Shown here: positions 27,878 to 35,382 of the stretch, piece after piece | Position numbering within the stretch: position 1 is the first letter of the stretch | Layout: every line of letters begins with the position of its first letter | Origin: Roseobacter sp. CCS2 | Lineage (GTDB): Bacteria; Pseudomonadota; Alphaproteobacteria; Rhodobacterales; Rhodobacteraceae | Length of the DNA: 64,000 nt | Assembly: GCF_000169435.1 (NCBI RefSeq) | Contig: NZ_AAYB01000002.1 | Coordinates: 620,001-684,000 of the forward strand | Reading direction: 5' to 3' | Notes under the pieces: generated by a model | Databases searched by the model: none | What the model was told of the DNA's origin: nothing | Seen by the model: the letters and a program-made list of their open reading frames with translations, nothing else | Position numbers and translations under genes: made by a program

Positions 27878-28105
27878 ATGGGACTAGGTGACATGATGGG
27901 CAAAGCGGCCGGCCTGATGGGCGGCGGTGACTTTGACCTTGGCGCGAAGATGGAAGAGTTGGGGATTGACCCTGCAATGCTGGAAGACCTCGATATTGAG
28001 GGCGTGAAGGCGATGATCGAGGAAAAGGGCATCGATCTGTCGATGCTCGACAGCCTCGGAATTGATCTGGACGAGATGATCGCGAAGTTTAAGGGTCAGG
28101 CGTAA
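27878..28105 (+). CDS. Unrecognised 75-residue protein
   Basis: A small acidic protein (MGLGDMMGKAAGLMGGGDFD at the start) made of short leucine/isoleucine-rich units (MEELGIDPAMLEDLDIEGV, then EEKGIDLSMLDSLGIDLDEM), which look like repeated short helices. There is no signal peptide and no known domain. GGGAG lies 7 bases before the ATG at 27878; a GTG at 27872 is also in frame but too close to the site. It is flanked on both sides by inverted pairs of GTAG repeats, so it forms a small separate transcription unit ending at the terminator at 28152. Confidence 0.7.
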   Translation: MGLGDMMGKAAGLMGGGDFDLGAKMEELGIDPAMLEDLDIEGVKAMIEEKGIDLSMLDSLGIDLDEMIAKFKGQA

Positions 28106-28111
28106 GAGAGC

Positions 28112-28133
28112 GGCGGGGAGAACCCCGCCCTAC
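28112..28133 (-). repeat. GTAG hairpin repeat 6 (REP-like)
   Basis: Read on the minus strand: GTAG, arm GGCGGGG, loop TTCT, arm CCCCGCC. Pairs with repeat 7 in the opposite direction, 14 bases away. Confidence 0.75.
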
Positions 28134-28147
28134 GTCTCAAAACCGAT

Positions 28148-28169
28148 GTAGGCCGGGGTTCTCCCCGGC
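28148..28169 (+). repeat. GTAG hairpin repeat 7 (REP-like)
   Basis: GTAG, arm GCCGGGG, loop TTCT, arm CCCCGGC. The loop is the same as in repeat 6, and both arms differ from it by compensating changes, as expected for a mobile structured element. Confidence 0.75.
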
Positions 28170-28176
28170 TTTTTTT
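28152..28176 (+). terminator. Intrinsic terminator built from a GTAG repeat
   Basis: The 7-base-pair GC-rich stem of repeat 7 is followed directly by seven T bases (28170-28176), a canonical rho-independent terminator on the plus strand that would end transcripts from ubiK and the 75-residue gene. Confidence 0.85.
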
Positions 28177-28233
28177 CGAGGGGTGTATCAAAGCCATTTA
28201 CACTGCCATCGCGCCAATGGCGGGCCGCTGACC

Positions 28234-28785
28234 CTAAGTGCTTTCCCAAAGCAATTGAAACGAAAAGCCCGCCAAATCTGATTGCGATACAAGATCAGCA
28301 ACCGGCTTTGTGAAGAAGTTAACCATTGGCCCGCCGTTCAACCGAAAAGCCAAACAACCGCCTATGGCATCTTCCAGAAACACATGCTTGCGAATTGCCA
28401 TAATACGGGAAGGTGCACTGGGGAAGTACTTGACGTCAGAGCGATCCAAATCGAGAGCGTCTATCTTGTTTGCCAAGAACAAGTAGCACTCAGGACCATT
28501 CGCGTTATTGAGCGGCAAGAGTTCTCCATGAGGCTCCAGCGCCGTTCCCAGAATGTCGACGGCTTTCTGTGAAAAAATGCATTGGCCCATCCCCAGTGAA
28601 TCCGACGTTTTGTAACTGGCAAACCGGCGATCTTCTTCATTCTCATAAACGGTCGTAACGTTCGGGACGCGCCAGGTATCACCCAGTTTACGGTCATTGA
28701 GAGTCCAAGAAATTTCGTAGTCAGCAGTTTCAGAGTAGTTCACAAACGCGTAGCCATCCGACGTGTACAGCTTGAACACCTGCAA
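28234..28785 (-). CDS. Imm11/DUF1629-like immunity protein
   Basis: A 183-residue protein matching the Imm11 (DUF1629) pattern: a mid-region describing a residue near DILGTALEPHGELLPLNN, then a YLFLANKIDALDLDRSDVKY block, and a C-terminal LVSQSDLAGFSFQLLWEST. Members of this family usually protect against polymorphic toxins delivered by type VI or contact-dependent systems; no toxin is nearby. The first in-frame start is TTG at 28785, right after the M42 stop, with GGGGAG 6 bases before it; GTG at 28779 is an alternative. Base composition is more AT-rich than the peptidase upstream. It probably arrived by transfer. Confidence 0.7.
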   Translation of the reverse strand: MQVFKLYTSDGYAFVNYSETADYEISWTLNDRKLGDTWRVPNVTTVYENEEDRRFASYKTSDSLGMGQCIFSQKAVDILGTALEPHGELLPLNNANGPECYLFLANKIDALDLDRSDVKYFPSAPSRIMAIRKHVFLEDAIGGCLAFRLNGGPMVNFFTKPVADLVSQSDLAGFSFQLLWEST

Positions 28786-29817
28786 TCAAAACTCCCCCAA
28801 ATACGCCACCAGAATATCCAGTGCTGCTTGCAGGTCATCCCGCTCAATCATCTCGGTCACCGTGTGGATATACCGCGTTCCCACCACGATCCCAACGGCC
28901 CTCGCACCCGCCGCGGCCTGTTGCGCTGCCGCCCCGTCTTGCCCGCCGGAGGCCAGCATTGTCCGCTGGTAGGGGATCTTTTTCTTGATCGCGAGGGCTT
29001 CGATTTCGCTGACCAGCTTCTTGTCGGCGATGAATGAACTGTCGCGCACGTGCAGCCCAAACCCTTTGCCTTGATGCGTTGTGGCGTCCTTGTCGGGGAT
29101 GCCGGGGGTGTCGCAGGATAGCGTCACGTCGATGCCCAGCCCGATGTCGGGTTTGATTGCATAGGCCGAGGTGCGCGCACCGCGCAGGCCGACCTCTTCC
29201 TGTGTGGTGAAGGCTACGTGGATTTCGGCGCCGCGCCCTTTCTTGCCCAAATGCCGTATCGCCTCGATCCCCAGCCAGCAGGCGATGCGATTATCCAGCG
29301 CTTTGGAGACGAATTTATCCCCCATCTCAAGAAAGGGTTCGTCCATAACCACATAATCGCCAACCTTGACGATATCCTTGGCCGCCTTGCCAAGGCCGAG
29401 GTCGATAAAGAATTCGCCCACTTCGGGGATTTTCTTGCGGTCTTCGGGGGATGAGATGTGCACAGGCTTGCCGCCAGGGTTCATCACGCCTTTGAAATCG
29501 CCGTCATCCGTACACACCAGCACGCGGCGGGAAAAAAGGTTGCGGGGGTCAAAGCCGCCCACAGGCAGAACGTAAAGAAAGCCGTTCTTGTCGATATGGC
29601 TGACTAGAAAACCGATCTCGTCCATATGACACAGCAGCATGATTTTCGGCGCGCCTTCCTTGGTCGCGTCGCGACGGCAGAGCAGGGTGCCCATGGGATC
29701 AGTTTCGATCGAATCGAATAGCCCCTTGACCTCGGATGCAATCAAATCGCGGACCCGTTCTTCGTGGCCGGGCACGCCGGGCATTTCGCAAAGCCGTTTA
29801 AGCAGGTCAGTGTTCAT
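28786..29817 (-). CDS. M42 family metallo-aminopeptidase
   Basis: A 343-residue di-metal peptidase of the M42 (deblocking/glutamyl aminopeptidase, FrvX) family. Metal ligands are visible in LLCHMDEIGFLV (about residue 64), SKALDNRIACWLG (about 175), TTQEEVGLRGART (catalytic Glu pair, about 207), DVTLSCDTP (about 232) and GTRYIHTVTEMIE (about 315). No signal peptide, so cytoplasmic, usually as a large tetrahedral complex. The start at 29817 has AAAGGAG upstream. The stop is immediately followed by the start of the immunity-like gene. Confidence 0.93.
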   Translation of the reverse strand: MNTDLLKRLCEMPGVPGHEERVRDLIASEVKGLFDSIETDPMGTLLCRRDATKEGAPKIMLLCHMDEIGFLVSHIDKNGFLYVLPVGGFDPRNLFSRRVLVCTDDGDFKGVMNPGGKPVHISSPEDRKKIPEVGEFFIDLGLGKAAKDIVKVGDYVVMDEPFLEMGDKFVSKALDNRIACWLGIEAIRHLGKKGRGAEIHVAFTTQEEVGLRGARTSAYAIKPDIGLGIDVTLSCDTPGIPDKDATTHQGKGFGLHVRDSSFIADKKLVSEIEALAIKKKIPYQRTMLASGGQDGAAAQQAAAGARAVGIVVGTRYIHTVTEMIERDDLQAALDILVAYLGEF

Positions 29818-30048
29818 GACGGATACTCCTTTGTTGCCCACAGCTTGGGCTGCGCGCTGTCGGAAGGCAATTATCCAGATAAAATTTCTGCACTTGCGCA
29901 GTTATCCCCAAGAAATTGCTTTACAGGTGCGCCGCGATTGGCCACGATATCTGGTAGGGGATAAAGGTGAACAACACCGCCCCTAGAGCAGGCACCTAGC
30001 GCTTGGGCACTGCCATGACCCATGCGCCAACGCAGTGAGGCCGAGCAT

Positions 30049-30552
30049 ATGGCATTGTCCGAACATTACCTTGAGGCGGATGACCTTCACCCGATCGATC
30101 TGGTGGAACACATCGCAGAACACCACGCATGGGAATTTGACCGTATCCATGATGACCAAATTGCAATGGCCGTTGAAGGCCAGTGGCGCACGTATTCCAT
30201 TACGCTGGCGTGGTCCGCCTATGACGAGACTTTGCGCCTGATATGTACATTCGACATGGAGCCGCCAGCTGAACGGATGCCCGCCCTTTATGAGACGCTG
30301 AATGTGATCAACGACCGATGCTGGGCTGGGGCGTTCACTTGGTGGGACGAACAGCAGTTGATGGTGTATCGCTATGGTTTGATGCTGACCGGCGATCAGG
30401 TGGCTGGCCCAGACCAGATTGATACGATGATTGGTGCCGCTGTTGCTGCTTGTGAGCAGTATTACCCGGCAATCCAGTTGGTCACTTGGGCTGACCGCAC
30501 ACCTGACGAAGCGGTGCAGGTTGCCATTGGTGGTGCCTACGGGCGCGCTTGA
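30049..30552 (+). CDS. YbjN domain-containing protein
   Basis: A 167-residue acidic protein beginning MALSEHYLEADDLHPIDLVE and containing IAEHHAWEFDRIHDDQIAMAV and GQWRTYSITLAWS, the pattern of YbjN (type III secretion chaperone-like fold) proteins of alphaproteobacteria. YbjN homologues are conserved, of uncertain molecular role, and probably act as chaperone-like factors. GTGAGG lies upstream; an in-frame ATG at 30022 is also possible. I believe relatives usually carry this gene between ubiK and proC, so the genes on either side here look inserted. Confidence 0.82.
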   Translation: MALSEHYLEADDLHPIDLVEHIAEHHAWEFDRIHDDQIAMAVEGQWRTYSITLAWSAYDETLRLICTFDMEPPAERMPALYETLNVINDRCWAGAFTWWDEQQLMVYRYGLMLTGDQVAGPDQIDTMIGAAVAACEQYYPAIQLVTWADRTPDEAVQVAIGGAYGRA

Positions 30553-30726
30553 TGCCGTTGTGCATTTGGTTGGGGCAGCTTTTGCGCTGGCCTGACCTGT
30601 ACGATCAGCTACGATTGTTCGCAGACTGTTGATCACGGATGCGCGCTTATCCCCATACCTGCCGGATATCACGAAACAATTATTACACCGCAGGCCGCAC
30701 GGCGGGTTGAGGCGCGATGGTCCTTT

Positions 30727-31401
30727 GTGGCCGATGCGCCGGGTCAAAGTATCGTGCTGCCTGATGGGCGCTGTGATATTATCATCCGCCGTAACAGGAA
30801 CGCGCCCGATGTGCTGATGCCCGTTATCACCGGCCCCGCGACCCGCGCCTATACGGTGACATATGATGTGGGGGATACGTGGTTTGGCCTGCGCCTACGC
30901 CCCGAAAGTGCTGTCGCTTTGTGGCGCGGTGATCTGGAGCATGCCGTCGATACAGTCTTGCGCGGGCAAGACGCAATTGATCTGGTCCCAGCACTTGCCA
31001 CCCATCAGTATTGTGATCTGATGCTTGATCGGCTAGCCGGTCTGGCGCTTGCTGCTCCGTTCATAGATACACGGCTGACCCACGCGTTGGATATCTTGCA
31101 TGCCTCTGGCGGGCGTATCCGGGTTGCGCAGCTGGCCCGTTTTGCGGCCTGCTCGCCCCGGCATTTGAACCGTTTGTTTCGGGGTCATACCGGGCTTGGC
31201 ACCAAGACATATGCGCAATTGGTACAGTTTCACCGCACGCTGAACCTTATCACACGCGGGAGGGTCCCGATCACGGATGCTGCGTTGGAAGGGGGCTATG
31301 CCGATCACGCGCATATGACCCGCGCCTTCAGGCGGTTTGGCGGTTTTGTCCCGTCGAAACTGCCGCCCCGTTTGACACTGCCGCAGCTTTTTGCGCAATA
31401 G
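30727..31401 (+). CDS. AraC-family transcriptional regulator, start uncertain
   Basis: The C-terminal 100 residues form an AraC helix-turn-helix pair (RVAQLARFAACSPRHLNRLF, then TDAALEGGYADHAHMTRAFR). The N-terminal part (IVLPDGRCDIIIR) fits the DUF6597-type sensor domain, and homology clearly continues upstream of the first usable start (GTG 30727): the frame reads GYHETIITPQAARRVEARWSF back to about 30655, and stays open to the ybjN stop at 30552 with no ATG, GTG or TTG. Either a rare start (CTG, ATT, ATC) is used, a start was lost, or the protein begins at GTG without part of the domain. The VOC gene follows. Confidence 0.72.
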   Translation: MADAPGQSIVLPDGRCDIIIRRNRNAPDVLMPVITGPATRAYTVTYDVGDTWFGLRLRPESAVALWRGDLEHAVDTVLRGQDAIDLVPALATHQYCDLMLDRLAGLALAAPFIDTRLTHALDILHASGGRIRVAQLARFAACSPRHLNRLFRGHTGLGTKTYAQLVQFHRTLNLITRGRVPITDAALEGGYADHAHMTRAFRRFGGFVPSKLPPRLTLPQLFAQ

Positions 31402-31449
31402 GTCCGATTTCTTCAAGCGTTTGCGCGCAACTTGCGTTAAAGCAAGTTT

Positions 31450-31845
31450 ATGAAACTCGGATATACCATTATCTATGTCGCCGATGTGCCCGAAACGGTT
31501 GCATTTTACGAGGCCGCCTTTGGCCTGTCGCAGCGTTTTATCCATGACAGCAATCTTTATGCTGAGATGGAGACCGGTGAAACGATCCTCGCGTTCGCGG
31601 GGAACGAAGCGGCGGAAATGAATGGGTTGGCGATCTTACCTAACGATCCCACAGGGCCAGCCGCAGGGTGGGAGGTTTGCTTTGTCACGGGTGATGTGTC
31701 AGCCGCCTACACGCGTGCGGTATCGCATGGGTGCAGCCCGGTCAGCGCGCCAAGCCAGAAACCTTGGGGGCAGACCGTGTCGTATGTCCGTGATCTGAAT
31801 GGTTGCATTGTCGAGATCGCCTCGCCCATTGCGCAGGCATCCTAG
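31450..31845 (+). CDS. VOC (glyoxalase/bleomycin-resistance) family protein
   Basis: A 131-residue vicinal-oxygen-chelate fold protein with the paired beta-alpha-beta units (MKLGYTIIYVADVPETVAFY at the start; VSYVRDLNGCIVEIASP at the end). Such proteins bind a metal and act as isomerases, dioxygenases or antibiotic-sequestering proteins. There is no clear assignment. It follows an AraC regulator and is followed one base later by a frameshifted DUF1801 gene, suggesting a three-gene stress-response style unit. Confidence 0.85.
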   Translation: MKLGYTIIYVADVPETVAFYEAAFGLSQRFIHDSNLYAEMETGETILAFAGNEAAEMNGLAILPNDPTGPAAGWEVCFVTGDVSAAYTRAVSHGCSPVSAPSQKPWGQTVSYVRDLNGCIVEIASPIAQAS

Positions 31846-31846
31846 C

Positions 31847-32171
31847 ATGGATGACACTTGCAAGGCCAATATCGCCAATCAATTGCAGAAGATGCTGCTG
31901 GCTTTGGTACCTACAGTCAATCTGTGCCCGATGTACGACGGTATTATTTTTTGAATTAGAACCGGACAACCCCAACAGCCGCGTTGGTGGTGTCTTTATC
32001 TATACAGGTCACGTATCGCTGGAATTTGCCAAGGGTGTGCTGTTTGATGATCCGCAAGCGGTGCTTGAGGGTAAAGGTAAATTCAGACGTCATATCAAAT
32101 TGCGCGCGCTGCACGATATTACTGCGAAGACTTGCAACAGTTTTCTGCGTCAAGCCATCGCGTTGACCTAA
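31847..32171 (+). pseudogene. DUF1801 protein gene, frameshifted in a T-run
   Basis: Starting ATG at 31847, the first frame encodes MDDTCKANIANQLQKMLLAL and CPMYDGIIF, then meets TGA at 31952. The +1-shifted frame continues without a gap in the homology: ELEPDNPNSRVGGVFIYTGH, EFAKGVLFDDPQAVLEGKGK, FRRHIKLRALHDIT, to a stop at 32171. Together these match a complete DUF1801 (YdhG-like) protein. The break is at six T bases (31947-31952); five T would restore one frame. It is either a true pseudogene, a sequencing error, or a slippage site. Confidence 0.8.
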
Positions 32172-32292
32172 CATAGCGGCATGCGACATAGCAGCTTGGC
32201 CCAAGGCCAAAGCGCCGTTTCATCAAATCACATCTTCCCCCTGCTGCGTCCTTTAGCTAACCTGTTGCAGGTTATTTAAGAGGCGAATTTTA

Positions 32293-33108
32293 ATGAATAT
32301 GACGGAAGTTGAAAAGCGCGGGCTTGTTTTGCTGGGATGCGGCAAAATGGGGTCTGCCATGCTGGAAGGGTGGCTGCGTACAGGGCTGCCGCCATTGTCA
32401 GTCTTGGTGATTGATCCCAAGCCCTCTGCCTGGTTGAAAGAGCAGGGTGTCCAGATTGGCGGCAAGCTGCCTAAGAACCCGGCCGTTGTCATTATCGCGG
32501 TTAAACCACAGATGATGGACAAAGCCTTGCCGGACATCAAAGCGCTGGGCAACGGCAAGACACTTGTGATTTCAATCGCGGCGGGCACTTCGATCGCGAC
32601 TTTTGCGGATGTTCTGGGCGAAGAAACACCCATTGTGCGCGCCATGCCGAACACGCCAGCCGCAATTGGGCGCGGGATTACTGCTATGGTGGGCAATGAC
32701 AAAGTGTCGTCCGACCAAATGGACCTGGCCGAGGCGCTGCTTTTGTCTGTTGGTGATGTTGTTCGCCTTGATGGCGAGGATCAGATGGATGTGGTCACCG
32801 CTGTGTCTGGTTCTGGCCCGGCCTACGTGTTTCATTTAATCGAAACCCTTGCCGCCGCAGGTATGGCAGAAGGGCTGCCTGCTGAACTGGCCATGCAACT
32901 GGCCAAGGCAACCGTTGCCGGTGCGGGTGAACTGGCCGAGCAAGACGATGTGAACCCCGCCCAGCTGCGCACCAACGTCACCTCACCCAATGGCACGACC
33001 CAAGCGGCTCTTGAGGTTTTGATGGATTTTGAAACTGGTTTTCCGCCGCTTTTGCGCCGGGCCGTCGCGGCTGCGGCAAACCGTTCGCGTGAGTTGGCCA
33101 ATGAGTGA
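32293..33108 (+). CDS. proC: Pyrroline-5-carboxylate reductase
   Basis: Last step of proline synthesis: reduction of pyrroline-5-carboxylate with NAD(P)H. The 271-residue protein has the nucleotide site LLGCGKMGSAMLEGWL near residue 13, VRAMPNTPAAIGRG near 120, and the ProC signature VTSPNGTTQAALEVL near 230. AAGAGG precedes the ATG. Its stop lies inside the start of the tRNA-binding-domain gene. Confidence 0.93.
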   Translation: MNMTEVEKRGLVLLGCGKMGSAMLEGWLRTGLPPLSVLVIDPKPSAWLKEQGVQIGGKLPKNPAVVIIAVKPQMMDKALPDIKALGNGKTLVISIAAGTSIATFADVLGEETPIVRAMPNTPAAIGRGITAMVGNDKVSSDQMDLAEALLLSVGDVVRLDGEDQMDVVTAVSGSGPAYVFHLIETLAAAGMAEGLPAELAMQLAKATVAGAGELAEQDDVNPAQLRTNVTSPNGTTQAALEVLMDFETGFPPLLRRAVAAAANRSRELANE

Positions 33109-33439
33109 GATCAGCTTTAATGATTTCCTCAAGGTCGATGTCCGCGTTGGTACCGTGCTGCGCGCAGAGCCGTACCCTGAGGCGCGCAAACCTGCGATCA
33201 AGCTGTGGATCGATTTCGGTGACGAGATTGGCGAGAAAAAGACATCGGCCCAAATCACTGCACATTATCAGCCGGAAACCCTTGTGGGCCGCCAGGTGAT
33301 GGCTGTGGTCAATTTTCCACCCCGCCAGATTGGTAAATTCATGTCCGAGGTGCTTGTTCTTGGTATGCCGGATGAAAATGGCGAGGTCGTTTTGGTCGGC
33401 CCTGACCAGACCGTGCCTGTTGGGGGGCGTTTGCATTGA
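33101..33439 (+). CDS. csaA: CsaA-like tRNA-binding-domain protein
   Basis: A 112-residue OB-fold protein of the CsaA / tRNA-binding domain type (FNDFLKVDVRVGTVLRAEPY at residues 6-25, then SAQITAHY and VNFPPRQIGKFMSEVLVLG). CsaA has been described as a secretion-related chaperone, and the fold binds tRNA-like structures. The start at 33101 overlaps the proC stop by 8 bases; an upstream in-frame ATG at 33029 lies inside proC. The end overlaps the following gene through a TTGA junction. Confidence 0.9.
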   Translation: MSEISFNDFLKVDVRVGTVLRAEPYPEARKPAIKLWIDFGDEIGEKKTSAQITAHYQPETLVGRQVMAVVNFPPRQIGKFMSEVLVLGMPDENGEVVLVGPDQTVPVGGRLH

Positions 33440-34383
33440 AACAGCTGTTGATTACCCGTCTGCTGCCAGACGCAAATTTGGCCGCAGCGCGTGCGCGTTT
33501 CGATGTCACAGTCCGCGAAAAGGCTGACGGGTTGACCATGGCAGAGGCTGCGCAGGCCTTGGCTGACTATGATGCTATCCTGCCCACCTTGGGCGATCAG
33601 TTTACCGCAGAAGCCTTTATCGGTGATCTGCGCTGTGGGGTGCTGGCCAATTTTGGTGTTGGGTATAACCATATTGATGTGGAAGCCGCCGGGATGGCCG
33701 GTGTCCTTGTGTCGAACACGCCCGATGTGGTGACCGATGCGACCGCCGATATTGGTCTGGCGCTGATCCTATCTGCCTGCCGCCGCACCGGCGAGGGTGA
33801 GCGGCTGGTGCGTGCTGATAAATGGGGTGGGTGGGGGCCAACACAGATGCTGGGCACTCATGTGACAGGTAAAACAGTGGGCATTGTCGGCATGGGCCGT
33901 ATCGGACAGGCCGTTGCGCGGCGCTGTCATTACGGGTTTGAGATGCCGGTTAAATTCTTTAATCGCTCTGCCAAGACCGTTGATTTTCCTGCCGAACAAG
34001 TAAGTTCGCTGGCAGAACTGATGGGCGCTTGCGATATCATTGTTGTGACCGTGCCTGGTGGTGGGTCTAATACGCATCTGATTGATGCAGATGCACTGGC
34101 GGCGATGAAACATTCCGGGATTTTCGTCAATATCGCGCGCGGTGATGTGGTGGATGAGGGTGCTTTGATCAAGGCGCTTGAAACCCAGCAGATCGCAGGG
34201 GCTGGGCTGGATGTCTTTGCGCATGAACCGCATGTGCCTGATGCATTTCGGGCCTTGGAAAACGTCGTCCTGCTGCCGCATTTGGGCACGGCAGCGCTTG
34301 AAGTGCGCGAGGCGATGGGCCAGATGGCGCTGGATAATATTATCGCATGGGACGAAGGCAGGCCTTTGCCGCAGGCGGTCTAG
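33436..34383 (+). CDS. D-isomer-specific 2-hydroxyacid dehydrogenase (glyoxylate/hydroxypyruvate reductase-like)
   Basis: A 315-residue NAD(P)-dependent dehydrogenase. The nucleotide-binding domain carries GKTVGIVGMGRIGQAVARRC near residue 147, and the catalytic triad lies in FVNIARGDVVDEGAL (arginine), DVFAHEPHVP (glutamate) and LLPHLGTAALEVREAMG (histidine). It resembles D-glycerate/glyoxylate reductases. The start is TTG at 33436, which shares bases with the csaA stop (TTGA), a coupled start used repeatedly in this window. Confidence 0.9.
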   Translation: MKQLLITRLLPDANLAAARARFDVTVREKADGLTMAEAAQALADYDAILPTLGDQFTAEAFIGDLRCGVLANFGVGYNHIDVEAAGMAGVLVSNTPDVVTDATADIGLALILSACRRTGEGERLVRADKWGGWGPTQMLGTHVTGKTVGIVGMGRIGQAVARRCHYGFEMPVKFFNRSAKTVDFPAEQVSSLAELMGACDIIVVTVPGGGSNTHLIDADALAAMKHSGIFVNIARGDVVDEGALIKALETQQIAGAGLDVFAHEPHVPDAFRALENVVLLPHLGTAALEVREAMGQMALDNIIAWDEGRPLPQAV

Positions 34384-34479
34384 CGTTCTGGCAAGAACTT
34401 GCGCGGGGGTCACCCAGACAGTGGAATTTTGATGAGTAACGGTGTTTGCGTCTAGTTTAAGAGGCAAAGGAGCAGTTGC

Positions 34480-35220
34480 ATGATTACGCTTGATTTCACA
34501 GGTAATATGTCCGCCGCCCGGCGTGCGGTGTTTGAGGCCTCTGCCCAGCGATGGGATGGTGTGGTGAACACAGGCTTTGATCCTTTGGACGTTGATGGTG
34601 ATACGCTGACCGGGCTTGTGATTGAAGCCAGCATTGAACCGATTGACGGCGCCGCAGGCGTGTTAGGTCAGGCCGGTCCCACCGCGTTACGTGAAGACAC
34701 CGGGCTGCCTGTCAAAGGTGTTATGCAGTTTGATGACGCAGACATCACACGACTTGAGGCTGAGGGCAGCTTTGCTGATGTGATCCTGCACGAGATGGCC
34801 CATGTGCTTGGCTTTGGCACATTGTGGTCGCTTAATGGTTTGATCGCGGCCAGTGGCACGAATGATCCGCGCTTTATTGGCGCTGCTGCTGCGCGTGAAT
34901 TTGCGGCGCTTTTGCCTGATGACGGCCCGTTCGTGCCCATCGCCAATACAGGCGGGGCGGGGACGCGCGAAGGGCACTGGCGCGAATTGATCTTTGGCGA
35001 TGAACTGCTGACAGGGTTTTTATCCGGTGCAGACCGTCCGCTTAGCCGTATGTCTGTCGCATCGTTTGAGGATCTTGGCTATGAGGTTGATTATACCAGT
35101 GCCGATCCATTTGTGCTGCCCAGCTTCCAGCAATTGGCACTGATGGGGATCACAGAGGCCGTGCGGATTTGCGATCTATGTCGTGTCGACAGACCGATCC
35201 CACGTATGGTGCCGTGCTAG
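34480..35220 (+). CDS. Leishmanolysin-like (M8) zinc metallopeptidase
   Basis: A 246-residue metzincin-type protease. The zinc site is HEMAHVLGFG (His104, Glu105, His108), the likely third ligand is His166 in GTREGHWREL, and the Met-turn is Met191 in LSRMSVASFEDLGYEV. There is no signal peptide at the N-terminus (MITLDFTGNMSAARRAVFEA), so export would need another route, for example type I secretion or release by lysis. The C-terminus has three cysteines (ICDLCRV, VPC), possibly binding another metal. Bacterial members are usually longer secreted proteins; this one appears reduced to the catalytic domain. Confidence 0.82.
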   Translation: MITLDFTGNMSAARRAVFEASAQRWDGVVNTGFDPLDVDGDTLTGLVIEASIEPIDGAAGVLGQAGPTALREDTGLPVKGVMQFDDADITRLEAEGSFADVILHEMAHVLGFGTLWSLNGLIAASGTNDPRFIGAAAAREFAALLPDDGPFVPIANTGGAGTREGHWRELIFGDELLTGFLSGADRPLSRMSVASFEDLGYEVDYTSADPFVLPSFQQLALMGITEAVRICDLCRVDRPIPRMVPC

Positions 35221-35382
35221 GCGATATTTGGCTTCCCTGATTTTGGGCAAAGGGTCCCTGCTAGCGTAAAGCAACGGGTCATTTTCGCATTTTGATCTTT
35301 GCTTATTGTGCTGCTACTATTTGTTTTTACAGGTTTTTTACGCTGAAGCCTCTTTGTGCAATCTAACGGAACTCAAATTAAT

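Noticed and set aside
31952..31954. TGA in the DUF1801 gene as selenocysteine codon
   Set aside because: Homology continues in another frame, not across the TGA in the same frame, and no SECIS-like structure was noticed; a frameshift explains it.
31956..32210. 84-codon minus-strand frame over the DUF1801 region
   Set aside because: Plus strand carries recognisable DUF1801 halves; the minus frame is antisense.
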